NCBI GenBank assembly: GCA_905182265.1
Contig: CAJJAO010000012.1
Span: 41,692 to 105,691, forward strand
Direction: 5' to 3'
Source: a gamma proteobacterium HTCC2207
Lineage (GTDB): Bacteria > Pseudomonadota > Gammaproteobacteria > Pseudomonadales > Porticoccaceae
DNA: 64,000 nt
Of this stretch, positions 1 to 9,494 are shown piece by piece. Under the pieces are notes generated by a model that did no database searches, was not told the origin of the DNA, and saw only the letters and a list, made by a program, of their open reading frames with translations. How positions within the stretch are numbered: the first letter of the stretch is position 1; each line of letters starts with the position of its first letter. The position numbers and the translations under genes were made by a program.

Positions 1-541
1 CCAGAAAGAAGTAAGCAGGGCCACTGCCGGAGACGGCAATCACCGCGTCAATTAACGCCTCTTCCTCCACCCAGCAGATATAGCCTATGGCCTCAAACAT
101 ACTGTCGACAAGTTGCCGGTGCTCAAGGGGCAAGGTCGCACGGGTATATAACCCAGTCGCCCCAGACTGCACCATTGAGGGAGTGTTGGGCATGGCACGT
201 ACAATGGCCATTGAGCCGTCGAGCCACTGCTCTAAGGCGGCGACGGGAATACCTGCTGCCACCGAAATAATAATGGGTTGATGGGATAGTGCTGGCGCCA
301 AACTTTCAACGACTTCACGCATCATTTTGGGTTTGACTGCTAGAACAACCACATCTGCGTCAGCTACTGCAGCATGGTTGTCAGCAAAGGTCTTGACCCC
401 AAAGGACGATGCCAACCGCTGTCTTGTGTTGTCGGACGGGGTCCCTACTAAAATTTTCTGTGGGTCGAAGCCATTGGCCACCATGCCACCAATAATGCAG
501 GACGCCATATTACCGCCACCAATAAATGCGATTGAACTCAT
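1..541 (-). CDS. proC: Pyrroline-5-carboxylate reductase, truncated at the window edge
   Basis: Minus-strand translation from CAT at 539-541: MSSIAFIGGGNMASCIIGGMVANGF...VLAVKPKMM...ISVAAGIP...AMPNTPSMVQSGATGLY...AVSGSGPAYFL. Typical ProC Rossmann and substrate motifs. The supplied plus-strand ORFs here are antisense. Confidence 0.95.
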   Translation of the reverse strand, partial: MSSIAFIGGGNMASCIIGGMVANGFDPQKILVGTPSDNTRQRLASSFGVKTFADNHAAVADADVVVLAVKPKMMREVVESLAPALSHQPIIISVAAGIPVAALEQWLDGSMAIVRAMPNTPSMVQSGATGLYTRATLPLEHRQLVDSMFEAIGYICWVEEEALIDAVIAVSGSGPAYFFL

Positions 542-1263
542 CTTTCTACTAATCCCTCTGTCGATGGTTTTGGCTCTCTGGGCCCAAAAATATCGGTGCC
601 GACTCTAACAATGGTCGAACCTTCGTATATGGCAGGCTCTAAATCCCCCGACATACCCATAGAGAGGGTATCCAGTTTCTGTGAATTGTCCAGCTTGCTA
701 TTGATCTGTTCTTGTAATGCTCTCAGCTGTGCAAAGGGCAGGCGCTGCTCTGCGGCGCTATCACCGGGCTTGGGGATAGCCATGAGTCCACGCAGGCGTA
801 AGTTGGGTAGCTCGGCTATAGCGATGGCAGCTTCTACAGCCTGCTCTGGAGTAAACCCAGATTTGCTCTGCTCATCGTCTATATTTATCTGTAAGCATAC
901 ATTTAAAGGTGCCATGCTCGAGGGGCGTTGGTCACTGAGGCGACGGGCAATTTTCAGGCGATCGACACTGTGTACCCAGGCAAAGTTTTCGGCGGCCTGT
1001 TTGGTCTTGTTGGATTGCAGTGGGCCAATGAAATGCCAGTCTAGGGATTGGCTTTTTAGCAGCTCGATTTTATCGAGAGCTTCCTGCAAATAATTCTCGC
1101 CGAAGCTGTTAATGCCGGCTTGGTGGGCAAGGTTCACCTGTGCGCTAGTTCGCGTCTTACTGACAGCCAGTAGCAATATATCGTCAGGATTGCGGTCTGC
1201 GTCACGGGCGGCCTGTTGCAGACGTCTCTGTACAGCGGTAATGTTGTTTTCAATGTTTGGCAT
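538..1263 (-). CDS. yggS: YggS/PLPBP family pyridoxal phosphate homeostasis protein
   Basis: LLAVSKTRTSAQVNLAHQAGINSFGENYLQEALDKIELL...WHFIGPLQSNKTK...LSMGMSGDLEPAIYEGSTIVRVGTDIFG; adjacent to proC. Confidence 0.95.
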   Translation of the reverse strand: MPNIENNITAVQRRLQQAARDADRNPDDILLLAVSKTRTSAQVNLAHQAGINSFGENYLQEALDKIELLKSQSLDWHFIGPLQSNKTKQAAENFAWVHSVDRLKIARRLSDQRPSSMAPLNVCLQINIDDEQSKSGFTPEQAVEAAIAIAELPNLRLRGLMAIPKPGDSAAEQRLPFAQLRALQEQINSKLDNSQKLDTLSMGMSGDLEPAIYEGSTIVRVGTDIFGPREPKPSTEGLVER

Positions 1264-1341
1264 ACAGTTAAATCGTCAACCCTAGTTCGAGCCTAGCTCA
1301 CTGAGCAGCACCAGTCTTAATGGAATAAGCGAGATGCAACA

Positions 1342-2376
1342 ATGGATATCACCGAGTTATTAGCGTTTAGTGCAAAAGAAGGCGCGTCGGACTTACATAT
1401 TTCTGCCGGTCTGCCCCCTATCATTAGAATCGATGGCGATGTACGTCGAATCAACTTGCCGCCTATGGAACATCGGCAGGTGCACAGTTTGATCTACGAA
1501 ATAATGAATGACAAGCAGAGAAGGGACTTTGAAGAATTTTTAGAGACAGACTTTTCCTTTGAGGTACCTGGCATCGCTCGCTTTCGGGTTAATGTGTTCA
1601 ACCAAAATCGCGGCTCAGCAGCAGTATTTCGTACCATTCCATCAAATGTACTGACACTCGACCAGCTGGGTATGGGGGATATTTTTAGAAAAGTATCCTC
1701 ACTTCCCCGCGGGCTAGTGCTAGTTATCGGGCCCACAGGCTCTGGTAAGTCGACGACCTTGGCGGCCATGGTCGATTACATAAACGAAAATCGTTACGAC
1801 CATATATTAACTATCGAAGACCCTATCGAATTTGTCCATCAAAGTAATAAATGCCTGATTAACCAGCGTGAAGTTCACCGAGACACCGTTGGCTTTGGTG
1901 AGGCTTTACGCTCGGCTCTGCGGGAGGATCCAGACGTTATTCTGGTGGGTGAATTACGTGACTTAGAAACTATCCGACTAGCACTGACCGCTGCAGAAAC
2001 AGGCCATCTGGTCTTTGGAACCCTACATACAACCTCGGCAGCCAAAACCATTGACCGAGTGGTGGATGTGTTCCCTGCCGGTGAGAAGCCGATGGTGCGT
2101 TCCATGCTTTCAGAGTCGCTACAGGCGGTCATTTCACAAACATTAATGAAAAAAGTGGGCGGCGGCAGGGTGGCGGCCCATGAAATTATGATCGGCACTC
2201 CCGCTATTAGAAACCTCATTCGTGAAGACAAAGTGGCCCAGATGTATTCGGCCATTCAAACCGGTGGTGCTCTGGGTATGCAGACTCTGGATCAATGCCT
2301 GCGTCATTTGGTTGATCAGCGCTTGATCAGCACAGACGTTGCTAAAGAAAAAGCCAAGTTGCCGGATAGCTTCTAG
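1342..2376 (+). CDS. pilT: Type IV pilus retraction ATPase PilT
   Basis: Walker A GPTGSGKST, EDPIEFVH, GELRDLETIRLALTAAETGHLVFGTLHT; full length 344 aa. Confidence 0.97.
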   Translation: MDITELLAFSAKEGASDLHISAGLPPIIRIDGDVRRINLPPMEHRQVHSLIYEIMNDKQRRDFEEFLETDFSFEVPGIARFRVNVFNQNRGSAAVFRTIPSNVLTLDQLGMGDIFRKVSSLPRGLVLVIGPTGSGKSTTLAAMVDYINENRYDHILTIEDPIEFVHQSNKCLINQREVHRDTVGFGEALRSALREDPDVILVGELRDLETIRLALTAAETGHLVFGTLHTTSAAKTIDRVVDVFPAGEKPMVRSMLSESLQAVISQTLMKKVGGGRVAAHEIMIGTPAIRNLIREDKVAQMYSAIQTGGALGMQTLDQCLRHLVDQRLISTDVAKEKAKLPDSF

Positions 2377-2429
2377 ATATCGTCTACTTAACTACCGACC
2401 TATTTATCTAGCTAGCTAATACTAAATAA

Positions 2430-2453
2430 GACAAAGACAAAGACAAAGACAAA
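2430..2453. repeat. (GACAAA)x4 simple sequence repeat upstream of pilU
   Basis: gacaaagacaaagacaaagacaaa read directly, about 20 nt upstream of the pilU ATG at 2474. Confidence 0.9.
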
Positions 2454-2473
2454 AAGACACAAAGGAAGGAATC

Positions 2474-3634
2474 ATGGTTGCTGAGACATTTGAGAAGCTG
2501 GTTAAAACAATGGCCGAGCAGAAAGCGTCAGATCTATTTTTGACGGTTGGCCTTCCGCCCTGCATTAAACTCAATGGATCGGTGGTACCTCTAAGTAAAC
2601 AGAAGCTGACCCAGCAGCAGTGCGAAGCCTTAGTCTTGAGCACCATGAGTGAGGAGCAGCGCAAAGAGTTTCACCTCAATAAAGAACTCAATTTTGCAGT
2701 AATAAGTGAAGAGTCAGGTCGTTTTAGGGCCAGCGCCTTTTATCAGCGCGGTGAAATGGGAATAGTATTGCGGCGCATTGAGACACAGATCCCAACCCCC
2801 GACGCTCTGTTATTACCTCCGGTACTTAAAGAGCTGGTGATGAACCGGCGCGGTATCGTTATTTTTGTGGGTGCCACCGGAACAGGTAAGTCGACCTCTC
2901 TCGCCGCGTTAATTGGTCACCGTAACAAGACGAGCCGTGGCCATATTGTGTCGATTGAAGACCCCATTGAATTTGTTCATGAGCACCAGGGCTGCATTAT
3001 TACCCAGCGGGAAGTGGGGGTGGATACAGCGTCCTTTGAGGTCGCCCTAAAAAATACATTGCGCCAGGCGCCGGATGTTATTTTGATTGGTGAGATTCGC
3101 ACCAGAGAAACTATGTAGCACGCCATTACGTTTGCCGAGACGGGCCATTTAGTGTTGGCAACCCTACATGCCAATAATGCTAATCAGGCATTGGATCGCA
3201 TTAATCATTTCTTCGAAGCCGATCGTCATAGCCAGTTATGGATGGATTTGTCGCTGAACTTACGCGGTATAGTGGCTCAGCAGCTAGTGCCTACGGTCGA
3301 TGGCAAGAGCCGCCGAGCCGCCATTGAGATCATGCTCAATACGCCATTGGTGGCAGACACGATCCGCAAAGGCAATGTACATAAAATTAAAGAAATCATG
3401 GCCAGCTCAGCTGAACATGGCATGCAAACCTTCGATAAGGCTCTGTTTGAGCTCTATGCCCATGGTGAGATTAGTTACGAAAACGCCATTGCCCATGCGG
3501 ATTCCAAAAATGATTTACGCCTGATGATCAAAATGCAATCCGATGAAGTGGGTGGCGAACAGGCTGGTGAGAAAACCATGGGCATAGATAGTCTGACGAT
3601 TGAAGATGATTCTTCGGATAAGTTGCGCTGGTAA
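2474..3634 (+). pseudogene. pilU: PilU-type ATPase interrupted by an in-frame TAG (3116-3118)
   Basis: ORFs 2474..3118 and 3152..3634 share one frame. Reading through the stop gives ...[40 protein letters not shown]..., continuous PilU; Walker A GATGTGKST. Confidence 0.9.
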
Positions 3635-3660
3635 TTGGACTTGTTCGGATTCTGAGGTAT

Positions 3661-4131
3661 TTAGGGTAGTTGGCCCAACTCGGGATTCTCAAACCAACTT
3701 TGCAGAATCAGCGCGGCGGCTAGATGGTCAATTCTGGTTAGGTCCGACATTTTACTTTTGCGCTCGTGACTGCGCTGCTCTTCATGGAGCATTGACTTGG
3801 CCTCACGGCTGGTTAGGCGCTCATCCACCATCTGTACATCAATGCTATAGCGACCCTGCAATCGACGGGCAAATCGGCGGGCTCGTTCACTGAGCTCGCT
3901 CTCGGTGCCATCCATATTGAGAGGTAATCCCACCAGCAGTAGATTAGGTTTCCACTCATCAATAACAGCAGTTACCTGAGACCAGTCTGGTGCTCCATCA
4001 GAGGCCTTAACAATCGCCAGGCCTTTGGCAGCGGCGGTCAATGTTTGGCCGTAGGCAACGCCAATCTGTTTTAACCCAAAATCAAAACATAGCAGCGCTC
4101 TGTGGTTGGTAGATTCAAGCATGGCCGACAT
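3661..4131 (-). CDS. ruvX: Putative Holliday junction resolvase YqgF/RuvX
   Basis: LLCFDFGLKQIGVAYGQ...LLLVGLPLNMDGTESELSERARRFA...VDERLTSREA...DHLAAALILQSWFE. Confidence 0.93.
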   Translation of the reverse strand: MSAMLESTNHRALLCFDFGLKQIGVAYGQTLTAAAKGLAIVKASDGAPDWSQVTAVIDEWKPNLLLVGLPLNMDGTESELSERARRFARRLQGRYSIDVQMVDERLTSREAKSMLHEEQRSHERKSKMSDLTRIDHLAAALILQSWFENPELGQLP

Positions 4132-4729
4132 CAGGGGAAAGCATTCTGAGATCCAGGCCTATCGACAGGGCTGCCGCGCCAGCGCGCTTGTCGCAGTCGG
4201 TATTAAAAATAATCGCAGAATCTGCGGGTATCGTGAGCCAACTATTCTGTTTCAGCTCTTCTTCTAATTGGCCTGCATCCCAGCTTGAGAAACCCAGCGT
4301 AATTAGGGCATCTTTGGGGCCATTACCAACAGCGATGTCGCTAAGAATATCTTTAGAGGCAGTGAGGCTAATGTCGTCAGCAATAACCACGGTCGACTCC
4401 CACTGTTGCTCACTGGTCTTGTGCAAAATAAAGCCCCTATCTCGCTGTACCGGTCCGCCATCAAATATCAGAGAATTGCCGTGGTCGTCGTGATAGTCGA
4501 GATCCAGCTGATCAAAAATAGCTTTGGCTGGTATGTCGAGCTGGTGGTTAATAATAAGCCCCATAGCACCATCGACACTATGCTCGCAGATATACACAAC
4601 AGACTGGGAAAAGTTAGGGTCACTGAGGCCAGGCATGGCCAACAGAAAGTGGTTTTTTAAACTGGAGATGATTTTTTTTGTACTGTCGCTCATAGGATTC
4701 AATATGGGGGTTTCGGGGCTCAAACTCAA
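4115..4729 (-). CDS. yqgE: YqgE/AlgH (UPF0301) family protein
   Basis: SLKNHFLLAMPGLSDPNFSQSVVYICEHSVDGAMGLIINHQ...FDGGPVQRDRGFILH; adjacent to ruvX. Confidence 0.93.
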   Translation of the reverse strand: MSLSPETPILNPMSDSTKKIISSLKNHFLLAMPGLSDPNFSQSVVYICEHSVDGAMGLIINHQLDIPAKAIFDQLDLDYHDDHGNSLIFDGGPVQRDRGFILHKTSEQQWESTVVIADDISLTASKDILSDIAVGNGPKDALITLGFSSWDAGQLEEELKQNSWLTIPADSAIIFNTDCDKRAGAAALSIGLDLRMLSPDVGHA

Positions 4730-4743
4730 GGTTTTAGCAAAGA

Positions 4744-5522
4744 TTACTTTGTGGTTAGCGGGCGATTAGCCTGATATTGCCAGGTGCGAATAATATGAAT
4801 TTCATCACGATCGCGTAGTTCATCGGGAAAGGCCTGAAAGGGCGACGCCAGTTTAATAGAGCGCACTGCAGCTTGGTCTAAAACCACAGACCCAGAACTG
4901 TTTGAGATGCTCACCTGCTTTACGCGGCCATTGGGAATAATGACCACCAATAGCTGTACCTTGCCAGTGAGCCTCTTTGCCCGCGCTTCCTTGGGGTATG
5001 CCTACATGCTCCACTCTAAGTTCAAATTGGCGCATATAAGCGGCTTCTGGTGCTGACTTCGTCGAGGCTGAGGTCATACGCGAAATTTTGGGTAGGCTCT
5101 GATAGGACTCTTGCAGCCGATTAAGCTTGGCCTGCAGGGCAGCAACGGACTCTCTGGGTTCCTGCCCCGCGAGCCATTGGCGGCTGTCTTGGGGCGCTTC
5201 GTTGTATTCCTCGACTTGGACTGACAGCGCGGGGTTCTCTTTTACAATATCCTCTTCTGTTCTCTTCTAAAACAGCAGAATCCTCTTCATCGCCCAGCTG
5301 ATTGACTTGGGCAATAAAAGCGGCGTTATCTGGCGCATCCTCCGAGGGAGTGTAAGCCAAAGTCACTTCCATCATTAACGATGGGCTTGGTGACTTTGCC
5401 GCGCCAAAACTCAAGCCAAGCAAAAGAACTAAATGAACAATTAAAGCAGCAGAGAACGACCCTCTCAAACCTAGGGCGTTTTTATTCCAGGGGCTATCTA
5501 TTCCATTCCCAAAGCTATCCAT
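4744..5522 (-). pseudogene. TonB-like energy transducer with two frameshifts (tonB3-position gene)
   Basis: Minus-strand ORFs 5522-5121, 5077-4853 and 4950-4744 join into one TonB-like protein (N-terminal TM segment; C-terminal KVQLLVVIIPNGRVKQVSISNSSGSVVLDQAAVRSIKLASPFQAFPDELRDRDEIHIIRTWQ) if the frame is corrected near 5251-5271 and at the GGGG run 4993-4996. Confidence 0.85.
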
Positions 5523-5583
5523 GTCATGTGAAACTAGTTAGCCCTTCCATTTATGCCAGCATTAATAATGCCGGCGAGGTGAC

Positions 5584-6534
5584 CTACTGTTTAAGGCGAG
5601 TATTAATTGCTGCCATCAGCATATCGCCGATAGCCGTACCCTGAGCATCATCGATCTCTCGGACACAGGTTGGGCTAGTGACATTAATCTCAGTTAAGTA
5701 GTCGCCGATCACATCCAAGCCGACGAAAATCAGACCTTTCTCTATTAAGGTGGGTGCGATTTGTTCTGCTATCCAGCGGTCTCGGTCGGTCAGAGGCTGT
5801 ACCACGCCATAACCGCCCGCGGCTAGATTGCCGCGAAACTCCCCTTCAGAGGGAATGCGGGCCAGCGAATAAGGTACGACCTCGCCATCGACAACCAATA
5901 TGCGTTTGTCACCGGTGAGAATTTCGGGCAGATATTTCTGCGCCATAATCATCTCTTCACCATATTTAGTGATGGTTTCGAGAATGACATTCAGGTTTTG
6001 ATCGCCTTCTCTCACTCGGAAGATCGAGGTGCCACCCATACCGTCCAGAGGTTTAAATACCACGTCACCGTGCTCAGCGAGAAAATTCTTAAGCCGGTTT
6101 TGATCCCGACTGACTAATAGTGGCGGAGTGCATTGCGGAAACTGTGTCGCGAATACCTTCTCATTACAGTCGCGAAGGCTCTGTGGCTTATTAACCACCA
6201 GAGTGCCGCGCCGCTCAGCGGCCTCAAGGATATAGGTGGAATAGATAAATTCTGCATCAAAGGGTGGGTCCTTGCGCATTAGTATCACGTCTAGTTCTTC
6301 CAGGGGCACTGAGCTAGCGCCTCCTAGTTCATACCATTTGTTCTCGTCTTCAAAAACCGTCAGTGGGCGAACTTCTGCGCGGGGATCACCGTCCTGCAAA
6401 AATAAATGGCGCTGTTCCATATAAAACAACTTAAACCCCTGTCGCTGGGCTGCAAGCAACAATGAAAGCGTGGTGTCTTTGTTATATTTGATCGATTGAA
6501 TCGGGTCCATAACGACCCCAAGAGCTTTACCCAT
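5584..6534 (-). CDS. gshB: Glutathione synthetase
   Basis: VVMDPIQSIKYNKDTTLSLLLAAQRQG...MRKDPPFDAEFIYSTYILE...KPLDGMGGTSIFR...EINVTSPTCVREID. Confidence 0.97.
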   Translation of the reverse strand: MGKALGVVMDPIQSIKYNKDTTLSLLLAAQRQGFKLFYMEQRHLFLQDGDPRAEVRPLTVFEDENKWYELGGASSVPLEELDVILMRKDPPFDAEFIYSTYILEAAERRGTLVVNKPQSLRDCNEKVFATQFPQCTPPLLVSRDQNRLKNFLAEHGDVVFKPLDGMGGTSIFRVREGDQNLNVILETITKYGEEMIMAQKYLPEILTGDKRILVVDGEVVPYSLARIPSEGEFRGNLAAGGYGVVQPLTDRDRWIAEQIAPTLIEKGLIFVGLDVIGDYLTEINVTSPTCVREIDDAQGTAIGDMLMAAINTRLKQ

Positions 6535-6746
6535 AAATGACCGCCTTGTAGTAGTTTTTGCACTATAACTATCTATGGCAATTGGTTACATGTGAAACGC
6601 CATTGAAATCTGTGAGCTAGTGAGCAAAAACATTATTAAAATGAGAGGGTTGTAGATTATATATTACAACTGTGTATAAAATTCCATAACTTAAGTGATA
6701 TTGGCAGTACTTAAGGCGTTAAGTGGTTTTAAAATTGGTGGATAAA

Positions 6747-7130
6747 ATGGATGTTCAGGGCCTTAAGGTGCTCGTCATTGACGATAGCAATACGATTCGA
6801 CGCACCGCAGAAACATTACTGGCAAAAGCCGGTTGTGACGTAGTTACTGCCTCCGATGGGTTTGACTCGTTAGCTAAAATCGTCGATATCAAGCCAGATG
6901 TCATATTCATTGACATCATGATGCCGCGTCTTGATGGCTATCAGACCTGTGCACTCATTAAAAACAACGCAGAATTCAAATCTATTCCAGTCATTATGTT
7001 GTCTAGTAAAGACGGCCTATTTGACAAGGCAAAGGGTCGAATTGTTGGTGCAGATGACTATCTCACCAAGCCATTTGGGCGGGCGGAGCTGCTAGACGCG
7101 CTAGAAAGGTATGTCGAAAAAGAGACCTAG
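6747..7130 (+). CDS. pilG: Twitching motility response regulator PilG
   Basis: CheY-like REC: VLVIDDSNTIRRTAETLLAKAGCDVVTASDGFDSLAKIVDIKPDVIFIDIMMPRLDGYQTC...MLSSKDGLFDKAKGRIVGADDYLTKPF; next to gshB as in the Pseudomonas pil-chp locus. Confidence 0.93.
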   Translation: MDVQGLKVLVIDDSNTIRRTAETLLAKAGCDVVTASDGFDSLAKIVDIKPDVIFIDIMMPRLDGYQTCALIKNNAEFKSIPVIMLSSKDGLFDKAKGRIVGADDYLTKPFGRAELLDALERYVEKET

Positions 7131-7194
7131 GGACTGCCTAGCGTTTATTAGGTAGGGATATAAATTAACAAATCTGACAATGAGGTTGGAGTAA

Positions 7195-7347
7195 ATGGCA
7201 AAGATACTAATCGTAGATGACTCACCCACAGAGACTTACAAGCTAACAAATATTCTCGAGAAGAATGACCATTCTGTTTTGTCTGCAGCAAGTGGTGAGC
7301 AAGGCGTTGATTTGGCAAAAACCGAACAGCCCTCAGCTGTTGGATAG
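7195..7347 (+). pseudogene. pilH: Truncated PilH-like response regulator (50 codons)
   Basis: MAKILIVDDSPTETYKLTNILEKNDHSVLSAASGEQGVDLAKTEQPSAVG*. REC-domain similarity stops after EQP; no phospho-acceptor Asp or alpha4-beta5 region follows. Confidence 0.85.
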
Positions 7348-7462
7348 CCCCCCAATAGGTACCTTGCCTGTGACCCGCAAGCCGCTGTTTGGGGTTTTGT
7401 TCATTTGCTAACAAATGGTAGTCTTAACCCCTATTAAAAACTAAAAAACAACAGGGGTAAGT

Positions 7463-9085
7463 ATGAACGGTTTAATGATGGACTCGCAGCTGACAATTAC
7501 GTCGATAATGAAGCATGCGGATCGTATTAATGGCGCGAGTGAAATCGTGTCGGTCACTGGCGACAACCCCCACCACAGGTACACCTACAAAGATTCCTTT
7601 CGCAGAGTTCGCCAAATGGCCAATGCTTTACAGCAGGTTGGCTTTGAACAGGGTGACCGTATTGCCACTCTAGCCTGGAATGACTACCGCCACTTTGAGC
7701 TGTATTACGCTATTTCTTGTTCTGGACTGATTTGTCACACGGTTAACCCAAGGCTATTTCCCGAACAGATCGACTTTATTCTTAACCATGCCGAAGATCA
7801 GTGGGTGTTCACAGACCCCATGTTTATTCCTCTCTTGGAGTCTCTGAAAGACAGGTTGCCGAACGTTAGAGGCTATGTCGTGATGACTAGCCCAGACCAT
7901 ATGCCAGAGACCACCTTGGCTAATGTGCATTGTTATGAGACCTTTATAGAAGGTCATTCAGATAGTTTCGATTGGCCAGAACTCAGTGAAAACACCGCCA
8001 GTTCCATGTGTTATACCTCTGGAACCACAGGTAATCCCAAAGGCGTTGTCTACAGCCACCGCAGCACAGTGCTGCACTCCATCGTAGGTTCGCTGCCAGA
8101 CGTCATGAACCTGTCCATTGACGACGTGATTATGCCGATAGTACCCATGTTCCATGTGAACGCATGGGGTACGGCTTATAACGGCCCAATGGTCGGCGCC
8201 AAACTAGTGTTCCCGGGGCCAAAAATGGCTGATGGCGAGACCTTGACCCGCCTCATTAACGAGGAGAAGGTCAATTACTCATTAGGTGTACCCACTATCT
8301 GGCTAGCGTTGATTGATTATCTAAAGAGCAGCGGCAAAACCGTAGAAACATTGAAAAAGGTTGTTGCTGGCGGCTCCGCCTGCCCTCTATCCCTGATGCA
8401 GGAAATGGATAAATATGGCGTCTATATGCATGTTGGTTGGGGAATGACCGAGATGAGTCCGCTGGGTTCTTACAATAAGCCTTTATCTTGGATGACAGAG
8501 CGCTCCGAAGAAGAAAAGGATGCCTATCGTATTCGCGCCGGTCGTATCGTGTACGGCGTCGAGATGAGAATTGTAGATTCAGAGAACAATGATTTGCCCT
8601 GGAATGGCATTGCCTCTGGATTATTGCTGGTTAAAGGCCCCTGGGTTTGTCAGGGCTACTACCGCCTAGACGAAAAGCCTGCACTAGATGCAGATGGTTG
8701 GTTCGACACCGGCGACATGGCCTCTATTGATGAATACGGTTATGTCACCATCACCGACCGCGTCAAAGACGTTATTAAGTCCGGCGGCGAATGGATTAGC
8801 TCAATTGATGTCGAAAATGCCGCCATGGGCCATGAGGAAGTGCAGGAAGCGGCGGTAATCGGCGTACCCCACCCCAAGTGGACTGAGCGACCATTGCTTA
8901 TCGTGGTTCCCGTGAGTGGCACTACACCTGACAAGCAGGAAATTTTGGCCTCTTTAAAAGGTAAGATCGCGGGCTGGTGGATACCAGAGGACTGTTTGTT
9001 TGTTGAGGAAATCCCACACACAGCAACAGGTAAAGTCAGCAAGAAAGACTTGCGTGAGCAGTTTTCCTATTACGAATATTCGTAA
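7463..9085 (+). CDS. Acyl-CoA synthetase, AMP-dependent (AlkK/DmdB-like)
   Basis: CYTSGTTGNPKGVVYSHRST, GWGMTEMSPLG, GWFDTGDMASIDEYGYVTITDRVKDVIKSGGEWISSIDVE, ATGKVSKKDLR. The start could also be ATG 7475 or 7478. Confidence 0.9.
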   Translation: MNGLMMDSQLTITSIMKHADRINGASEIVSVTGDNPHHRYTYKDSFRRVRQMANALQQVGFEQGDRIATLAWNDYRHFELYYAISCSGLICHTVNPRLFPEQIDFILNHAEDQWVFTDPMFIPLLESLKDRLPNVRGYVVMTSPDHMPETTLANVHCYETFIEGHSDSFDWPELSENTASSMCYTSGTTGNPKGVVYSHRSTVLHSIVGSLPDVMNLSIDDVIMPIVPMFHVNAWGTAYNGPMVGAKLVFPGPKMADGETLTRLINEEKVNYSLGVPTIWLALIDYLKSSGKTVETLKKVVAGGSACPLSLMQEMDKYGVYMHVGWGMTEMSPLGSYNKPLSWMTERSEEEKDAYRIRAGRIVYGVEMRIVDSENNDLPWNGIASGLLLVKGPWVCQGYYRLDEKPALDADGWFDTGDMASIDEYGYVTITDRVKDVIKSGGEWISSIDVENAAMGHEEVQEAAVIGVPHPKWTERPLLIVVPVSGTTPDKQEILASLKGKIAGWWIPEDCLFVEEIPHTATGKVSKKDLREQFSYYEYS

Positions 9086-9103
9086 GGATGGTTGGTTAAA
9101 AAA

Positions 9104-9120
9104 GGCTCGTTAAGCGAGCC
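9104..9120 (-). terminator. Hairpin after the acyl-CoA ligase
   Basis: ggctcg-ttaag-cgagcc; on the minus strand it is followed by TTTTTT. On the plus strand an outer ggttg/caacc stem flanks it. Confidence 0.5.
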
Positions 9121-9182
9121 TCGTCAACCAAAGTAGAGTCGTCGCGTTTTGCCATAGACCAGAAATAGAAGGGGTAGTATTG

Positions 9183-9494
9183 ATGAAAAATTTAATTTTA
9201 ATAGCACTCTTGGCATCAGTCTCTGCTTGGGCTGTTGCAGACCACCATGGTGGCCCAGATAATGGCCGCAAAGGGGGCCTATTTAAGCATGTAGATACTG
9301 ATGCTGACGGCAGTATCTCCAGTGAAGAGCATGAAGCAGCTATTGCCAAAATGGCTGAACAAAGACGTAATCGCTTTATGGACATGGATGCCGATGGCAA
9401 TGGCTCTGTGACCAAAGAAGAAGCCAAGGCTATGCAGAAAAAGCGCAAGAAAACAAAAGAAAAGCATAGGCCTCGCGATAAGGCGATGGATTAA
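9183..9494 (+). CDS. Secreted EF-hand domain protein
   Basis: Signal peptide MKNLILIALLASVSAWAVA; EF-hand loops DTDADGSISSEE and DMDADGNGSVTKEE. Confidence 0.85.
   Translation: MKNLILIALLASVSAWAVADHHGGPDNGRKGGLFKHVDTDADGSISSEEHEAAIAKMAEQRRNRFMDMDADGNGSVTKEEAKAMQKKRKKTKEKHRPRDKAMD

Noticed and set aside
596-1093. 165-aa plus-strand ORF
   Set aside because: Antisense to the well-supported yggS gene; no recognisable protein motif.
3107-3127. Pyrrolysine or selenocysteine insertion at the pilU stop
   Set aside because: The codon is TAG, not TGA; the position is not a catalytic Cys/Lys; no insertion element is evident.
7148-7414. 88-aa minus-strand ORF over the pilH remnant
   Set aside because: Antisense to the pilH fragment and spans the deletion junction; no motif support.
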